Below, piece by piece: positions 41,327 through 50,478 of a stretch of DNA of 64,000 nt. The stretch's first letter is position 1; every line of letters starts with the position of its first letter. The stretch comes from Aliitabrizicola sp031408575 (GTDB lineage: Bacteria > Pseudomonadota > Alphaproteobacteria > Rhodobacterales > Rhodobacteraceae). The stretch covers positions 1-64,000 of the forward strand of contig JANNWS010000119.1 in the NCBI GenBank assembly GCA_031408575.1, given 5' to 3'. The notes beneath the pieces are model-generated. The model made no database searches. It was not told the DNA's origin and saw nothing but the letters and a program-made list of their open reading frames with translations. Made by a program: the position numbers and the translations under genes.

Positions 41327-42835
41327 ATGACCAAATTCCGCATCGGTGGCGCCAGTATTCTGGGCGCGCTTCTTCTTTCAACGGCAGCATATGCAGAAGT
41401 GACCGCCGAACAGGTCTGGGCGAACTGGCAGACGCTGACCGCATCCTATGGCCAGACCCTGACCGCCGCATCCGAATCCCGGACCGGCGATACGCTGGTT
41501 ATCACGGACATGAACGTGTCATCGACCTTTGAAGGCGGGGCGGTGAATGGCACGATCGAGACAGTGAATTTCCGCGAGTTGGGTGATGGCACGGTCGAGA
41601 TTACCATGTCGCCGGACTATCCGCTGGTGATCGATACGACCGACCCGGATGGCAAGAAAACCAGGGTCAACGTGATGATCCGCCAACCCGATCTTAAGAT
41701 GATCGCGGGCGGTACCGATGCCGAAACGCGCTATGATTTCACCGTGCCGTCGCTGAAGGTTTCGGTCGATGAGGTGACGGTCGACGAAAAGCCTTTCGAT
41801 CTGGCCCTCGACGTCGATGTGACAGCGATGGGCGGCAATTATGTGGTCACCAAGGGTCAGAAGACTCGGCTTGCCTCCACTCTCAACGCCGACAGCATGG
41901 GCATCGTCATGGCGGTGACAGACCCCGACACCGGCGGCAAGGTGAACCTGAAGGGCAACCTGACGATGCTTGCAGGCACATCGAACGGCACGCTTCTGGA
42001 CGTGGTCGCGATGGCTGACATGGCGGCGGCGCTGAAAGCCGGCTTTGCGACAGATGGCAATTTCACCTATGGTGCAAGCACGCTTGAGTTTGACGTTGTC
42101 GAGGCTGACCTGACCACGAAAGGGTCGGCTACGCTGGGCAGCGGCGATATCCTATTCGCGATGAATGCCGACCGTCTGAACTATGGTGGCGGGGCCAAGG
42201 ACGTGGCCATCACCGTATCGGGCGGCGGAATACCCTTTCCCGAACTGAAGACAAGCTATGCCGAGGCCGAGTTCAACCTGTTGATGCCGGTCACCAAATC
42301 CGACATTCCGGGCGATTTTGCATTGCTGACCCGGCTGGTGGATTTCACCATCTCGGATGAGGTCTGGTCGCTTTTCGATCCGTCGGCGATTTTGCCACGT
42401 GATCCGGCGACAGTGGTGATCGACACCAAGGGCAAGGCAAACTGGCTGGTCGACATCATGGACCCGGCGGCGACCGAGGCGATGGGGCCGGACGCCGCGC
42501 CGGGGCAGATCCATGCGCTGGACATCACCGAACTGACAGTGCGCGCGCTGGGGGCCGCCGTGACAGGGGCCGGCAGCTTTACCTTCGACAACGCCGACCT
42601 GACCACGTTCGACGGGATGCCGGCCCCGACCGGAAAGCTGGACGTCAAGATCGTCGGAGCGAGCGGGCTGTTGGACAAGCTGATCCAGCTTGGCTACGTG
42701 CCGGAAGATCAGGCGATGGGCGCGCGGATGATGATGGGCCTCTTTGCCAAGCCGGGAGAGGGCGAAGACACCCTGACCTCGACGCTGGAATTCAAGGATA
42801 AGGGCTTTTTCGCAAACGGCCAGCGTCTGCAATAA
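41327..42835 (+). CDS. DUF2125 domain-containing periplasmic protein
   Basis: A 502-aa exported protein with signal peptide residues 1-22 (ASILGALLLSTAAYA), then repetitive beta-rich sequence typical of the DUF2125 family, including VWANWQTLTASYGQTL at the start of the mature protein and YVPEDQAMGARMMMGLF near the C-terminus. Many Asp/Thr/Gly beta-strands suggest a long periplasmic or outer-membrane fold similar to AsmA-like proteins. Function not known. CAGGAAGGCTTCGTT precedes ATG 41327. Confidence 0.8.
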   Translation: MTKFRIGGASILGALLLSTAAYAEVTAEQVWANWQTLTASYGQTLTAASESRTGDTLVITDMNVSSTFEGGAVNGTIETVNFRELGDGTVEITMSPDYPLVIDTTDPDGKKTRVNVMIRQPDLKMIAGGTDAETRYDFTVPSLKVSVDEVTVDEKPFDLALDVDVTAMGGNYVVTKGQKTRLASTLNADSMGIVMAVTDPDTGGKVNLKGNLTMLAGTSNGTLLDVVAMADMAAALKAGFATDGNFTYGASTLEFDVVEADLTTKGSATLGSGDILFAMNADRLNYGGGAKDVAITVSGGGIPFPELKTSYAEAEFNLLMPVTKSDIPGDFALLTRLVDFTISDEVWSLFDPSAILPRDPATVVIDTKGKANWLVDIMDPAATEAMGPDAAPGQIHALDITELTVRALGAAVTGAGSFTFDNADLTTFDGMPAPTGKLDVKIVGASGLLDKLIQLGYVPEDQAMGARMMMGLFAKPGEGEDTLTSTLEFKDKGFFANGQRLQ

Positions 42836-42853
42836 CGCAGATTGCCAGATGAC

Positions 42854-42883
42854 AGGGCGCGCCCGGTAAAGCGGGGGCGCCCT
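42854..42883 (+). terminator. Terminator-like hairpin after the DUF2125 gene
   Basis: AGGGCGC (42854-42860) and GCGCCCT (42877-42883) with a 16-base loop that can itself pair, followed by TTACCGTT. Confidence 0.5.
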
Positions 42884-42953
42884 TTACCGTTCGGGCGCTT
42901 GCACGACCGGGCATGTCGGACTACCTCAGGCACCAGCGCCCGAGGAGTAGCCG

Positions 42954-44297
42954 ATGACCCCACAGCTTGAATCCCTGACTGCCGCCCTTCTGGCCGCCGC
43001 CGCAAAGGCCGGGGCCGATGCGGCCGATGCGCTGGCCGTCGATGGCACGTCCCTGTCGATCGACATCCGGGCGGGCGCGCTGGAACAAGCCGAGCGGTCG
43101 GAAAGCATCGAGCTGGGCCTGCGCGTCATGGTCGGGCGGCGGCAGGCCTGCGTATCGGTATCGGATATTTCGGCGGCGACGATTGCAGCGGTGGCCGAGC
43201 GCGCCGTGGCGATGGCCCGCGAAGCACCCGAAGACCCGTTCATCGGGCTGGCAGACGCGGACCAGCTTGCGCGGGATTGGGACGTGGTGGCGCTGGAACT
43301 GGCCGACGACGGCGACGAGCCGGGGGCAAAGGCACTGGAAGATACCGCGCGCCGGGCCGAAGCGGCGGCGATGGCGGTGGCCGGCATCACGCAGGTCGAG
43401 ACGTCGGCGGGCTACAGCTTGCGGCGGATGCATCTGGCGGCGTCGAACGGGTTTGCCGGCGGGTATGCCCGCACGTCTCATTCCCATTCTGCGGTTGCCT
43501 TTACCGGGACCGGCACCGGGATGGAGCGGGATTGGGCCGCCGAGGGGCGGATTTTCCGCGCCGACCTGCCATTGGCCGAAGAAGCAGGCCAGCTTGCGGC
43601 GGCGCGGGCGCTGGCACGGCTGGGGGCGCGCAAACCGCGCACCGGGGCCTATCCGGTGCTGTTTGACGAGCGGGTTTCGGCCTCGCTGATCGGGCATCTT
43701 CTTAGTGCAACCAATGGCAGTGCGATTGCGCGCGGGGCAAGCTGGGCGCGCGACCTGCTGGGCAAGCAGGTGCTGCCCGAGACGCTGTCCGTGACCGAAG
43801 ACCCGCTGCGGATACGGATACCCGGATCGCGCCCGTTTGACGCCGAAGGGCTGGCCGCACGCCGCCGCGCGATTGTCGACAAGGGTGTGCTGACCGGCTG
43901 GACGCTGGATCTTGCGACGGCGCGCAAGCTGGGCATGCAAAGCACGGCCAGCGCCACGCGCGGCACGTCGGCCCCGCCTTCGCCCGGCACATCGAACATT
44001 GATCTGACGCAAGGGGCGGCCAGCCGGGACGACCTGATCAGGCAGATGGGGACGGGGTTGCTGATCACCTCGCTGATCGGAAGCTCGATCAACCCGACGA
44101 CGGGCGACTATTCGCGCGGTGCTTCGGGGTTTTGGGTGGAAAACGGGCAGATCACCCATGCGGTCAACGAGGTGACCGTTGCCGGAAACCTACGCGAGAT
44201 GCTTTTGCGGATCACCCCGGCGAACGATGCACGTGCCCACCTGTCGACACGGGTGCCAAGCCTGCTGGTCGAAGGGCTGACCCTTGCCGGCGCGTGA
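42954..44297 (+). CDS. pmbA: TldD/PmbA family metalloprotease (PmbA type)
   Basis: A 447-aa protein of the TldD/PmbA family. The first half has ADAADALAVDGTSLSIDIRAG and GLRVMVGRRQACVSVSD. The C-terminal SSINPTTGDYSRGASGFWVE is the PmbA signature. PmbA lacks the HExxxH zinc site of its partner TldD and supports peptide maturation or decay as a heterodimer; no tldD is in the window. The last 14 bases overlap the phosphatase gene. Confidence 0.9.
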   Translation: MTPQLESLTAALLAAAAKAGADAADALAVDGTSLSIDIRAGALEQAERSESIELGLRVMVGRRQACVSVSDISAATIAAVAERAVAMAREAPEDPFIGLADADQLARDWDVVALELADDGDEPGAKALEDTARRAEAAAMAVAGITQVETSAGYSLRRMHLAASNGFAGGYARTSHSHSAVAFTGTGTGMERDWAAEGRIFRADLPLAEEAGQLAAARALARLGARKPRTGAYPVLFDERVSASLIGHLLSATNGSAIARGASWARDLLGKQVLPETLSVTEDPLRIRIPGSRPFDAEGLAARRRAIVDKGVLTGWTLDLATARKLGMQSTASATRGTSAPPSPGTSNIDLTQGAASRDDLIRQMGTGLLITSLIGSSINPTTGDYSRGASGFWVENGQITHAVNEVTVAGNLREMLLRITPANDARAHLSTRVPSLLVEGLTLAGA

Positions 44298-45060
44298 TCT
44301 GGCCCTGTTGACCGAGGCTGCACTGGCCGCGGGCGAGATTGCGCTGCGGTTCTGGAAACAGACTCCGAAATTCTGGGACAAGGGCGGTGGCCATGGGCCG
44401 GTGACAGAGGCCGATTTTGCCGTGAATGACATGCTGGCGGCGACATTGCGTGCAGCGCGCCCTGACTATGGCTGGCTATCGGAAGAAACCGAGGACGGGG
44501 CGGCGCGGCAGGATGCCGAGCGGCTGTTCATCATCGACCCGATCGACGGGACACGGGCGTTTCTGGCCGGAGAAGAGACATTCGCCCATTCGCTGGCGGT
44601 GGCGGAAGGCGGGCGGGTGACGGCGGCGGTGGTGTATCTTCCGGCACTGGACCGGCTTTACACCGCCTGCGATCACGGCCCTGCCCTGTGCGACGGGGTC
44701 GAGATCGCGGCGAGCGGCATTGCCGGAACCGAAGGGGCGTCGGTATTGGCGACCGCACCGAGCATGGCGGCCCAGCACTGGCCGGGCGGCGTGCCTGAGG
44801 TGAAGCGCAGTTTTCGTGCGTCACTTGCGTATCGGCTGTGCCTGGTGGCGGAAGGTCGGTTCGACGGAATGTTGACACTGCGCGACACCTGGGAATGGGA
44901 CATCGCTGCAGGCTGCCTGATTGCCGAACGTGCGGGGGCGATGGTGAGCGACCGTGTTGGAGACCGCATCCTTTTCAACGCCAGTCACCCGCAGGCGGCG
45001 GGCGTGGTGGCAGCGTCACCCGGACTGCACGGGGCCTTGATGGCAAGGCTTGCCCGATAA
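44284..45060 (+). CDS. Inositol monophosphatase family protein (CysQ/HisN-like)
   Basis: A 258-aa Mg2+/Li+-sensitive phosphatase. Metal ligands: Glu in WLSEETEDG, DPIDGTRAFLAGEETFA (DPxDGT) and WEWDIAAGCLI (WDxAA). It probably removes a phosphate from inositol phosphate, histidinol phosphate or 3'-phosphoadenosine 5'-phosphate; the sequence alone does not choose. TTG 44284, within the last codons of pmbA, is the only start giving the normal N-terminus, so translation is probably coupled. Confidence 0.86.
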   Translation: MPARDLALLTEAALAAGEIALRFWKQTPKFWDKGGGHGPVTEADFAVNDMLAATLRAARPDYGWLSEETEDGAARQDAERLFIIDPIDGTRAFLAGEETFAHSLAVAEGGRVTAAVVYLPALDRLYTACDHGPALCDGVEIAASGIAGTEGASVLATAPSMAAQHWPGGVPEVKRSFRASLAYRLCLVAEGRFDGMLTLRDTWEWDIAAGCLIAERAGAMVSDRVGDRILFNASHPQAAGVVAASPGLHGALMARLAR

Positions 45061-45064
45061 GAAA

Positions 45065-45086
45065 AAGGCCCGCCGGAGCGGGCCTT
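45065..45086 (+). terminator. Intrinsic terminator after the phosphatase gene
   Basis: AAGGCCCGC (45065-45073), loop CGGA, GCGGGCCTT (45078-45086), then GCCTTT. Perfect 9-bp stem just after the stop codon. Confidence 0.7.
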
Positions 45087-45091
45087 GCCTT

Positions 45092-45120
45092 TGGCGAGGA
45101 TATTTTCGCAAAGATGAAAT
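45092..45120 (+). repeat. Rhodobacteraceae intergenic repeat (GATATTTTCGCAAAGATGAAA)
   Basis: GGCGAGGATATTTTCGCAAA followed by GATGAAA. It has the same core as the element at 39758 read from the other strand, here without the GTCCGGGGG stem. Confidence 0.55.
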
Positions 45121-45129
45121 CGAACGCGG

Positions 45130-47532
45130 TCAGACGCGCGGTTTTTTCGGCGGGACGAAGCGCTTGGTCGTGTCCGACGCATTGGCGGGACGTGCGGCGG
45201 GTTTCTTGGCATAAGCCGGTTTGCCGTGGGTCTTGCTGCCCGCCGATGTGCCGAAAGCTGGCTTGGCACGCGGAGCGGGACGCTCGCCGTTGGCCGGGCG
45301 GACATCGGTACTGCCTTCGGCTTTCCAGCGGGGTTTCGGCGCGGCGCCTTCGGCACGCTTGGTGTAAGGTGCTGCCCCCTCGGCGCGTTTGACGTAGGGT
45401 TTGCGGTCGGCGTCGTCGCGCTTTGCATAGGGCTTGGCCGCGCCATCGGCGGGCTTGGCGTAAGGCTTGCGATCAGTATCGGCGCGCTTGGCATAAGGTT
45501 TTGCCGCGTCATCACGTTTTACATAGGGCTTTTTGACCGCATCTGCACGCGGAGCATAGGGTTTGGCCGCATCGTCACGTCTGACATAGGGCTTTGCCGC
45601 GCCATCGCGTTTGGCGTAGGGCGCTTTCGGCCCGTCTTCGCGTTTGGCGTAGGGCTTGGGCGCGTCGTCACGCTTGACGTAGGGTTTCCGGTCCGCATCG
45701 TCGCGCTTGGCATAGGGCTTGGCTGCATCGTCGCGCTTGACATAGGGTTTGCGCGGCGCCTCGGCGCGGGGGGCGCCGTCATCGTTGCGCAACGCGCCGG
45801 GCGCGGGGCGGGCATAGTCCGGCTCGGCGGCACGGGGGGCGGGTTTGCGGCCCGCGCCATCGTCTTCTCTCACCGGGCGGGGGGTGTAGACCTTGCGCTC
45901 GGCGCTGTCTTCGCGCAGTTTGGCGCGGGCTTTGACCGGCGCGTCAAGGTTAGGCTCGCCCGCGATCCGGCGCAGCGTGACACCGGGTTCAAGTTCCAGG
46001 CTGTCGCCAAAGCGGGCGGCGTCGGCCACGGCGATCTGAACGAAGGTTTCGTCTTCCTGCACGCGGATCGCACCGATGCTGTCTTTAGTAATACCGCCAC
46101 CGTCGCAGATCTTGGGCAGCAGCCAGCGCGCTTCGGCACGGCCCGAGCGGCCCACCGAGACGGCAAACCAAACAGAGGCGCCAAATTCGGCGCGCGGGAG
46201 CGGCGCTTTGGGGATGGGGCCGGACGCATCCATCAGCTCTTCAGGGGCCGAGCGGCCTTCGCGCCAGAGGCGGGCGAAGGCGGCAGCCGCCTGATCGGGG
46301 CCGACACGACCGAGGATCGCGGCAACCATCGCCGCCTCGTCATCCGAGACAGGTTGCATGAGGGCGGGGTGATCGAGCAGGCGCACCTCGTCCTTGGCGC
46401 GCACCTCATCCGCCGAGGGGGCCTTGGCCCATTCAGCGACAACCTTGGCCCCTTGCAGCAGGCGCTGCGCCTTTTTGAATTCGGCCTGCGGCACGATCAG
46501 AGCGGAGACGCCCTTGGACCCGGCGCGGCCGGTCCGGCCAGAGCGGTGCAGCAGAGTTTCAGAGTTCGCGGGCAGGTCGGCGTGGATCACCAGATCAAGC
46601 CCCGGCAGGTCGATGCCACGCGCGGCTACATCAGTGGCAATGCAGACGCGGGCGCGACCATCGCGCAGGGCCTGCAACGCCGAGGTGCGTTCCTGCTGGC
46701 TGAGTTCGCCGGACAGTGCCACGGCCTGAAATCCGCGATTGGCCATGCGGGCGAACAGATGGCTGACGTTCACGCGGGTCTTGCAAAACACGATGGCCGA
46801 GCGGGCCTCGTAGTAGCGCAACACGTTGAAGATGGCATGCTCACGGTCGCGGGTAGAGACGTTCAGCGCGCGATATTCGATATCGACATGCTGGCGCGCC
46901 TCGCCCTGAGTTTGGATCCGCAGCGCATCACGCTGGAAATCCTTGGCCAGCGCCGCGATGGCGGGCGGCACGGTGGCCGAGAACATCATTGTGCGACGTT
47001 CCGCCGGAGCAGCGGCAAGGATGAACTCAAGGTCTTCGCGGAACCCGAGATCCAGCATCTCGTCGGCTTCGTCCAGCACGGCGGCGCGCAGGCCCGAGAG
47101 GTCAAGCGAACGGCGGTCAATGTGGTCGCGCAGGCGACCCGGTGTGCCGACAACGATATGCGCGCCACGGTCGAGCGCGCGCTTTTCGGTGCGGTAATCC
47201 ATGCCGCCGACGCAGGTTGCGATCTGCGCCCCGGTTTCGGCATAAAGCCAGTCGAGTTCACGCGCGACTTGCAGGGCCAGTTCGCGGGTGGGCGCGATGA
47301 TGAGGGCCATCGGCACATCTGCAAACAGCAGGCGGTCGGCGCCGCGCAGAAGATCGGGCGCTATGGCCATACCGAAGGCCACGGTCTTGCCAGAGCCGGT
47401 CTGGGCGCTGACCAACGCGTCGCGGCCCGCCACTTCGGGCGCAAGCATCGCCTTTTGTACGGGTGTCAGGGTTTCGTAGCCGCGGGCGGCAAGCGCCGCT
47501 GCAAGCGGTGCTGCAATCGCATCGTCGTTCAT
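45130..47532 (-). CDS. DEAD-box RNA helicase with KPYxKRDDA repeat tail
   Basis: An 800-aa helicase. The core (1-370) has SAQTGSGKT, PTRELALQ, VLDEADEML, SATVPP and HRSGRTGRAG. A DbpA-like RNA-binding domain follows near 455-520 (VWFAVSVGRSGRAEARWLLP). Residues about 595-731 are roughly fourteen degenerate copies of K-P-Y-x-K-R-D-D-A. The basic tail probably adds unspecific RNA binding, as in DeaD/CsdA-type helicases that help ribosome assembly and cold adaptation. Which paralogue (deaD, rhlE) cannot be fixed. A long open frame on the plus strand across the gene is a shadow. Confidence 0.9.
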   Translation of the reverse strand: MNDDAIAAPLAAALAARGYETLTPVQKAMLAPEVAGRDALVSAQTGSGKTVAFGMAIAPDLLRGADRLLFADVPMALIIAPTRELALQVARELDWLYAETGAQIATCVGGMDYRTEKRALDRGAHIVVGTPGRLRDHIDRRSLDLSGLRAAVLDEADEMLDLGFREDLEFILAAAPAERRTMMFSATVPPAIAALAKDFQRDALRIQTQGEARQHVDIEYRALNVSTRDREHAIFNVLRYYEARSAIVFCKTRVNVSHLFARMANRGFQAVALSGELSQQERTSALQALRDGRARVCIATDVAARGIDLPGLDLVIHADLPANSETLLHRSGRTGRAGSKGVSALIVPQAEFKKAQRLLQGAKVVAEWAKAPSADEVRAKDEVRLLDHPALMQPVSDDEAAMVAAILGRVGPDQAAAAFARLWREGRSAPEELMDASGPIPKAPLPRAEFGASVWFAVSVGRSGRAEARWLLPKICDGGGITKDSIGAIRVQEDETFVQIAVADAARFGDSLELEPGVTLRRIAGEPNLDAPVKARAKLREDSAERKVYTPRPVREDDGAGRKPAPRAAEPDYARPAPGALRNDDGAPRAEAPRKPYVKRDDAAKPYAKRDDADRKPYVKRDDAPKPYAKREDGPKAPYAKRDGAAKPYVRRDDAAKPYAPRADAVKKPYVKRDDAAKPYAKRADTDRKPYAKPADGAAKPYAKRDDADRKPYVKRAEGAAPYTKRAEGAAPKPRWKAEGSTDVRPANGERPAPRAKPAFGTSAGSKTHGKPAYAKKPAARPANASDTTKRFVPPKKPRV
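45345..45752 (-). repeat. Degenerate 24-30 bp tandem repeats coding for KPYxKRDDA
   Basis: Repeats within the helicase gene, each coding K-P-Y-x-K-R-D/A-D/E-A with a linker of one to four residues. The DNA copies differ at third codon positions more than at first and second, so the protein pattern is being kept. Confidence 0.8.
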
Positions 47533-48012
47533 TCAGTTCAGCCTTGAAGGGGGGCGCAGCCTAAGCGCCCGTGGATCGGTGTCCATTCCCCTTCACAGCC
47601 GGGCCTCCTCGCCCGCGCTGCCCCGGAAGATCGGAACCGTGAACGCGGCTCTTACGCGGAAAATCCTCATCTGTATAGCCCTGCACGGAGTTGGCGCTTT
47701 GTCCGGGTATGGCCGCGGGCGCGCCGGAGGTTGGCCGACCGCCGCAAGCGTCGGGCCCGACCCTTCTGGCCGTGGCGCAGGGCGCAGAATCGCCCGCCGA
47801 CCCATGCTTTTGGTCCGTCCGGTCGGGGTCTGCGGGGTCGAGCGTTGCCATGCCCGGACCGTGCCTGATCGCTTCAGGCGATGACGGTGCGGAATGAGCC
47901 ACTCCACCCCTTGTCAATTCGCAGATCGGACGGGAAAACCGGTTCCCACTTTTCACGGATTTGCACTAGGGTGCGCGCTGACGGCAGATTTCCCAGATAC
48001 GGAGCACACCGC
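47533..48012. other. 480-bp intergenic region, no supported gene
   Basis: Separates the helicase gene (minus) from the DUF4170-waaA-lpxK operon (plus). It must hold promoters for both, and a long 5' leader is common for cold-inducible helicases, but no convincing -35/-10 pair, strong hairpin or small gene was found. Open frames here are short and composition-driven. Confidence 0.35.
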
Positions 48013-48258
48013 ATGGCACAGAAGCTGCACCTCGTTTTTGGTGGCGAGTTGACCGACCCTACCAAAACCGTGTTCCGCGATGTCTCTGCCATTCATGTGG
48101 TTGGCATCTTCCCGGACTATGCCGAAGCGTTCCTGGCCTGGAAGGCCGAAGCGCAACGCACGGTCGACAACGCCCACATGCGCTATTTCATCGCTCATCT
48201 GCACCGGTTGCGCGAAGAAGGCAGCGCCGGGTCGGCGACCGAGGCGTTCGGGGCATGA
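48013..48258 (+). CDS. DUF4170 domain-containing protein
   Basis: An 81-aa small protein beginning MAQKLHLVFGGELTDPTKTV with VGIFPDYAEAFLAWKAEAQRT in the middle, the DUF4170 family. It occurs upstream of waaA in many alphaproteobacteria, which suggests a link to Kdo/lipid A assembly, but no activity is known. GGAGCACACCGC precedes ATG 48013. First gene of the three-gene operon. Confidence 0.87.
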   Translation: MAQKLHLVFGGELTDPTKTVFRDVSAIHVVGIFPDYAEAFLAWKAEAQRTVDNAHMRYFIAHLHRLREEGSAGSATEAFGA

Positions 48259-48271
48259 CACGCTGACCTGA

Positions 48272-49468
48272 ATGCGCCCATCCCTTGGCCTGACACTGTA
48301 TTCGTTGCTGGCGGCGCGCACCGCTGGCCCTCTGCCGGTTTGGACAGAGCGGCCGGTGGGCCGGCTGGTCTGGCTGCATGCGCCTGCCGAGGCGTCGCTG
48401 CGGGCGATGGCAGAACTGGCACGGCGCCTGCGCGAGGAAGACGGGCTTGTCATCTTGCTGACCAGCGAATTGGCGCTGGCACCACAGGCCGGACTTGTCC
48501 AGGTGGTGCCTCCGCCCGATACGCCCGCCGCGGCGCGCGACTTTCTGAATCATTGGCGGCCCGAACTTGGCGTGCTGTCAGATGGCGAACTGCGGCCGGC
48601 CTTGCTGCATGAGATGGCCGTTCGCGCGATTCCCACGTTGATGGTGAATGCGCGAAATCCTGCTTTTCTGGCGGGGACAAGGGGCTACTGGCCGGGGGTC
48701 ATGCGAAACACACTGGGCCATTTCACGCAGATCATGGCGTTGGACGAGGCGGCCGCGCGGCTGTTTCGACGCAAGGGTGCGCCGGGCGACCGCGTGCGGA
48801 TCGAGGGGCGGATGGAACAGGGATCGAACGTGCTGCCCTGCACCGAGGCCGAACGCGCGGCCCTTGTCCGGCAATTCCACACGCGCCCGGTCTGGCTTGC
48901 CGCAGGCTTGCCCGAGGCCGAGCAAGCCGCCGTTATTGCGGCACATCGCGCGGCGCTTCGGCTGGCGCACCGGCTGCTGGTGATCATCGTGCCGGAAGAC
49001 CCGGAGCGTGGTGCAGAACTGGCCCGCCACATCGAGGAAGCCGAGGGTTGGACCGTTGCCCGCAGGTCGGCGGATGAGGAACCCGACGAGGAGACCGAGG
49101 TGTTTCTGGCCGATGTGCCGTCCGAAATGGGGCTTTGGTACCGGCTTGCGCCGATCACCTTTCTGGGCGGCAGTCTTTACGGTGGCGGCAGTGTGCGCGA
49201 TCCGTTCGAAGCAGCGGCCCTTGGGTCGGCCATTCTGCACGGGCCGCTGCACGGCGCCTGGGCCGGAGTGTTCAGTCGTCTTACCGAAGCACGGGCGTCG
49301 CGCGCCGTGGCAACGCCCGCCGAATTGGCCGAAGGGCTGGCCGACCTGCTGTCACCCGACCGGGCGGCACGACTGGCGCAGGGTGCCTGGGCCGTGACAT
49401 CGGCGGGTGTCGAGGTGACTGACCGGATCGTGCTTGTGGTACGCCAGTTGATGGAGGCCAAGGGATGA
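48272..49468 (+). CDS. waaA: 3-deoxy-D-manno-octulosonic acid transferase (WaaA/KdtA)
   Basis: A 398-aa GT-B glycosyltransferase that adds Kdo to lipid IVA at the inner membrane. The N-terminal half holds LVWLHAPAEASLRAMAELAR with the general-base Glu region, ILLTSELAL and MVNARNPAF. The C-terminal half has FLADVPSEMGLWYRLAPITF and LGGSLYGGGSVRDPFEAAAL, the CMP-Kdo-binding signature (GGS, P, E/D). It is coupled by ATGA to lpxK, so lipid A phosphorylation and Kdo transfer are made together. Confidence 0.9.
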   Translation: MRPSLGLTLYSLLAARTAGPLPVWTERPVGRLVWLHAPAEASLRAMAELARRLREEDGLVILLTSELALAPQAGLVQVVPPPDTPAAARDFLNHWRPELGVLSDGELRPALLHEMAVRAIPTLMVNARNPAFLAGTRGYWPGVMRNTLGHFTQIMALDEAAARLFRRKGAPGDRVRIEGRMEQGSNVLPCTEAERAALVRQFHTRPVWLAAGLPEAEQAAVIAAHRAALRLAHRLLVIIVPEDPERGAELARHIEEAEGWTVARRSADEEPDEETEVFLADVPSEMGLWYRLAPITFLGGSLYGGGSVRDPFEAAALGSAILHGPLHGAWAGVFSRLTEARASRAVATPAELAEGLADLLSPDRAARLAQGAWAVTSAGVEVTDRIVLVVRQLMEAKG

Positions 49469-50454
49469 AGGCACCGGAGTTCTGGTTCACATCGCCGGAC
49501 CGGCCCGCGTTCGCGGCCCGCCTGCTGGGGCCGCTGGGGTCGGTGTATGCGGCAGCGACGGCGCGGCGGCTGCGCGCCACGGGGTACAAGGCGGGGGTGC
49601 CAGTGATTTGCGTTGGCAACCTGAATGCCGGGGGAACGGGCAAGACGCCCACGGTGATCGCACTGATCGAGCGGCTGACGACGCGCGGAGTGGCGGTTAC
49701 GGTCGTGTCGCGCGGGTACGGCGGCAGGCAGGCAGGGCCGCTGCGGGTAGACCCGGCGCGGCACAGGGCGGCGGACGTCGGGGATGAACCGCTGCTGCTG
49801 GCCGCGTTTGCGCCGGTTTTTATCGCGCGGGACCGGGCGGCGGGGCTGCGCGCGGCAGAAGCATCGGGCGCCGGGGTGGTGGTGCTGGATGACGGATTTC
49901 AGAACCCGTCGGTTACAAAAGATCTGTCGCTGGTGGTGGTGGATGCCGGGCTGGGCTTTGGGAACGGGCGGTGCCTGCCGGCTGGTCCCCTGCGCGAGCC
50001 GGTTTCTGTGGGGCTCGCACGCGCCGATCTGGTGCTGTCGATCGGCGGGGAAGCGGCGCAGGCCGCGTTTGCGGCCCGTTGGGGCAGCATGATCGCGGTG
50101 CCGCAACTGACGGGGCGGCTGGAGCCGCTGGACACGGGAATGGACTGGGCCGGGGCGCGCGTGCTGGCTTTTGCGGGCATCGGGCAGCCGGAGAAGTTCT
50201 TTGCCACGCTGCGGGACTTGGGGGCCGAGGTGATGCGTGGCGAAGGGCTGGACGATCATCAGGCGCTGACAGAGGCGCTGCTGATGCGGCTGGAGATGGA
50301 GGCAGAGGCGGCAGGCGCGCAACTGGTGACGACCGAAAAGGATGCAGTACGGCTGCCTGCGACGTGGCGGGACCGGGTGCTGACGCTGCCGGTGCGGTTG
50401 CGGGTGGCGGACTGGGCAGCGCTGGATGCAGCATTGGGGCGGCTTGGAATTTGA
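49465..50454 (+). CDS. lpxK: Tetraacyldisaccharide 4'-kinase (LpxK)
   Basis: A 329-aa inner-membrane-associated P-loop kinase that phosphorylates the 4' position of the lipid A disaccharide. Walker A VGNLNAGGTGKTPT near residue 53, SRGYGG after it and VVLDDGFQNPS as the metal/catalytic loop are all typical. It begins in an ATGA overlap with waaA. Confidence 0.93.
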   Translation: MKAPEFWFTSPDRPAFAARLLGPLGSVYAAATARRLRATGYKAGVPVICVGNLNAGGTGKTPTVIALIERLTTRGVAVTVVSRGYGGRQAGPLRVDPARHRAADVGDEPLLLAAFAPVFIARDRAAGLRAAEASGAGVVVLDDGFQNPSVTKDLSLVVVDAGLGFGNGRCLPAGPLREPVSVGLARADLVLSIGGEAAQAAFAARWGSMIAVPQLTGRLEPLDTGMDWAGARVLAFAGIGQPEKFFATLRDLGAEVMRGEGLDDHQALTEALLMRLEMEAEAAGAQLVTTEKDAVRLPATWRDRVLTLPVRLRVADWAALDAALGRLGI

Positions 50455-50478
50455 CGCGGGCTGGATAATACGCCGCTG

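Noticed and set aside
45345..45752. Regularly spaced repeats that could suggest a CRISPR array
   Set aside because: The units are in frame inside a helicase gene, vary at third codon positions and have no unique spacers.
45226..47547. 773-codon open frame on the plus strand across the helicase gene
   Set aside because: Antisense shadow of the DEAD-box helicase; the repetitive look comes from the helicase tail repeats.
47561..47956. 131-codon frame upstream of the helicase gene
   Set aside because: Arginine/proline-rich composition typical of a chance frame; overlapping frames on the other strand look equally plausible.
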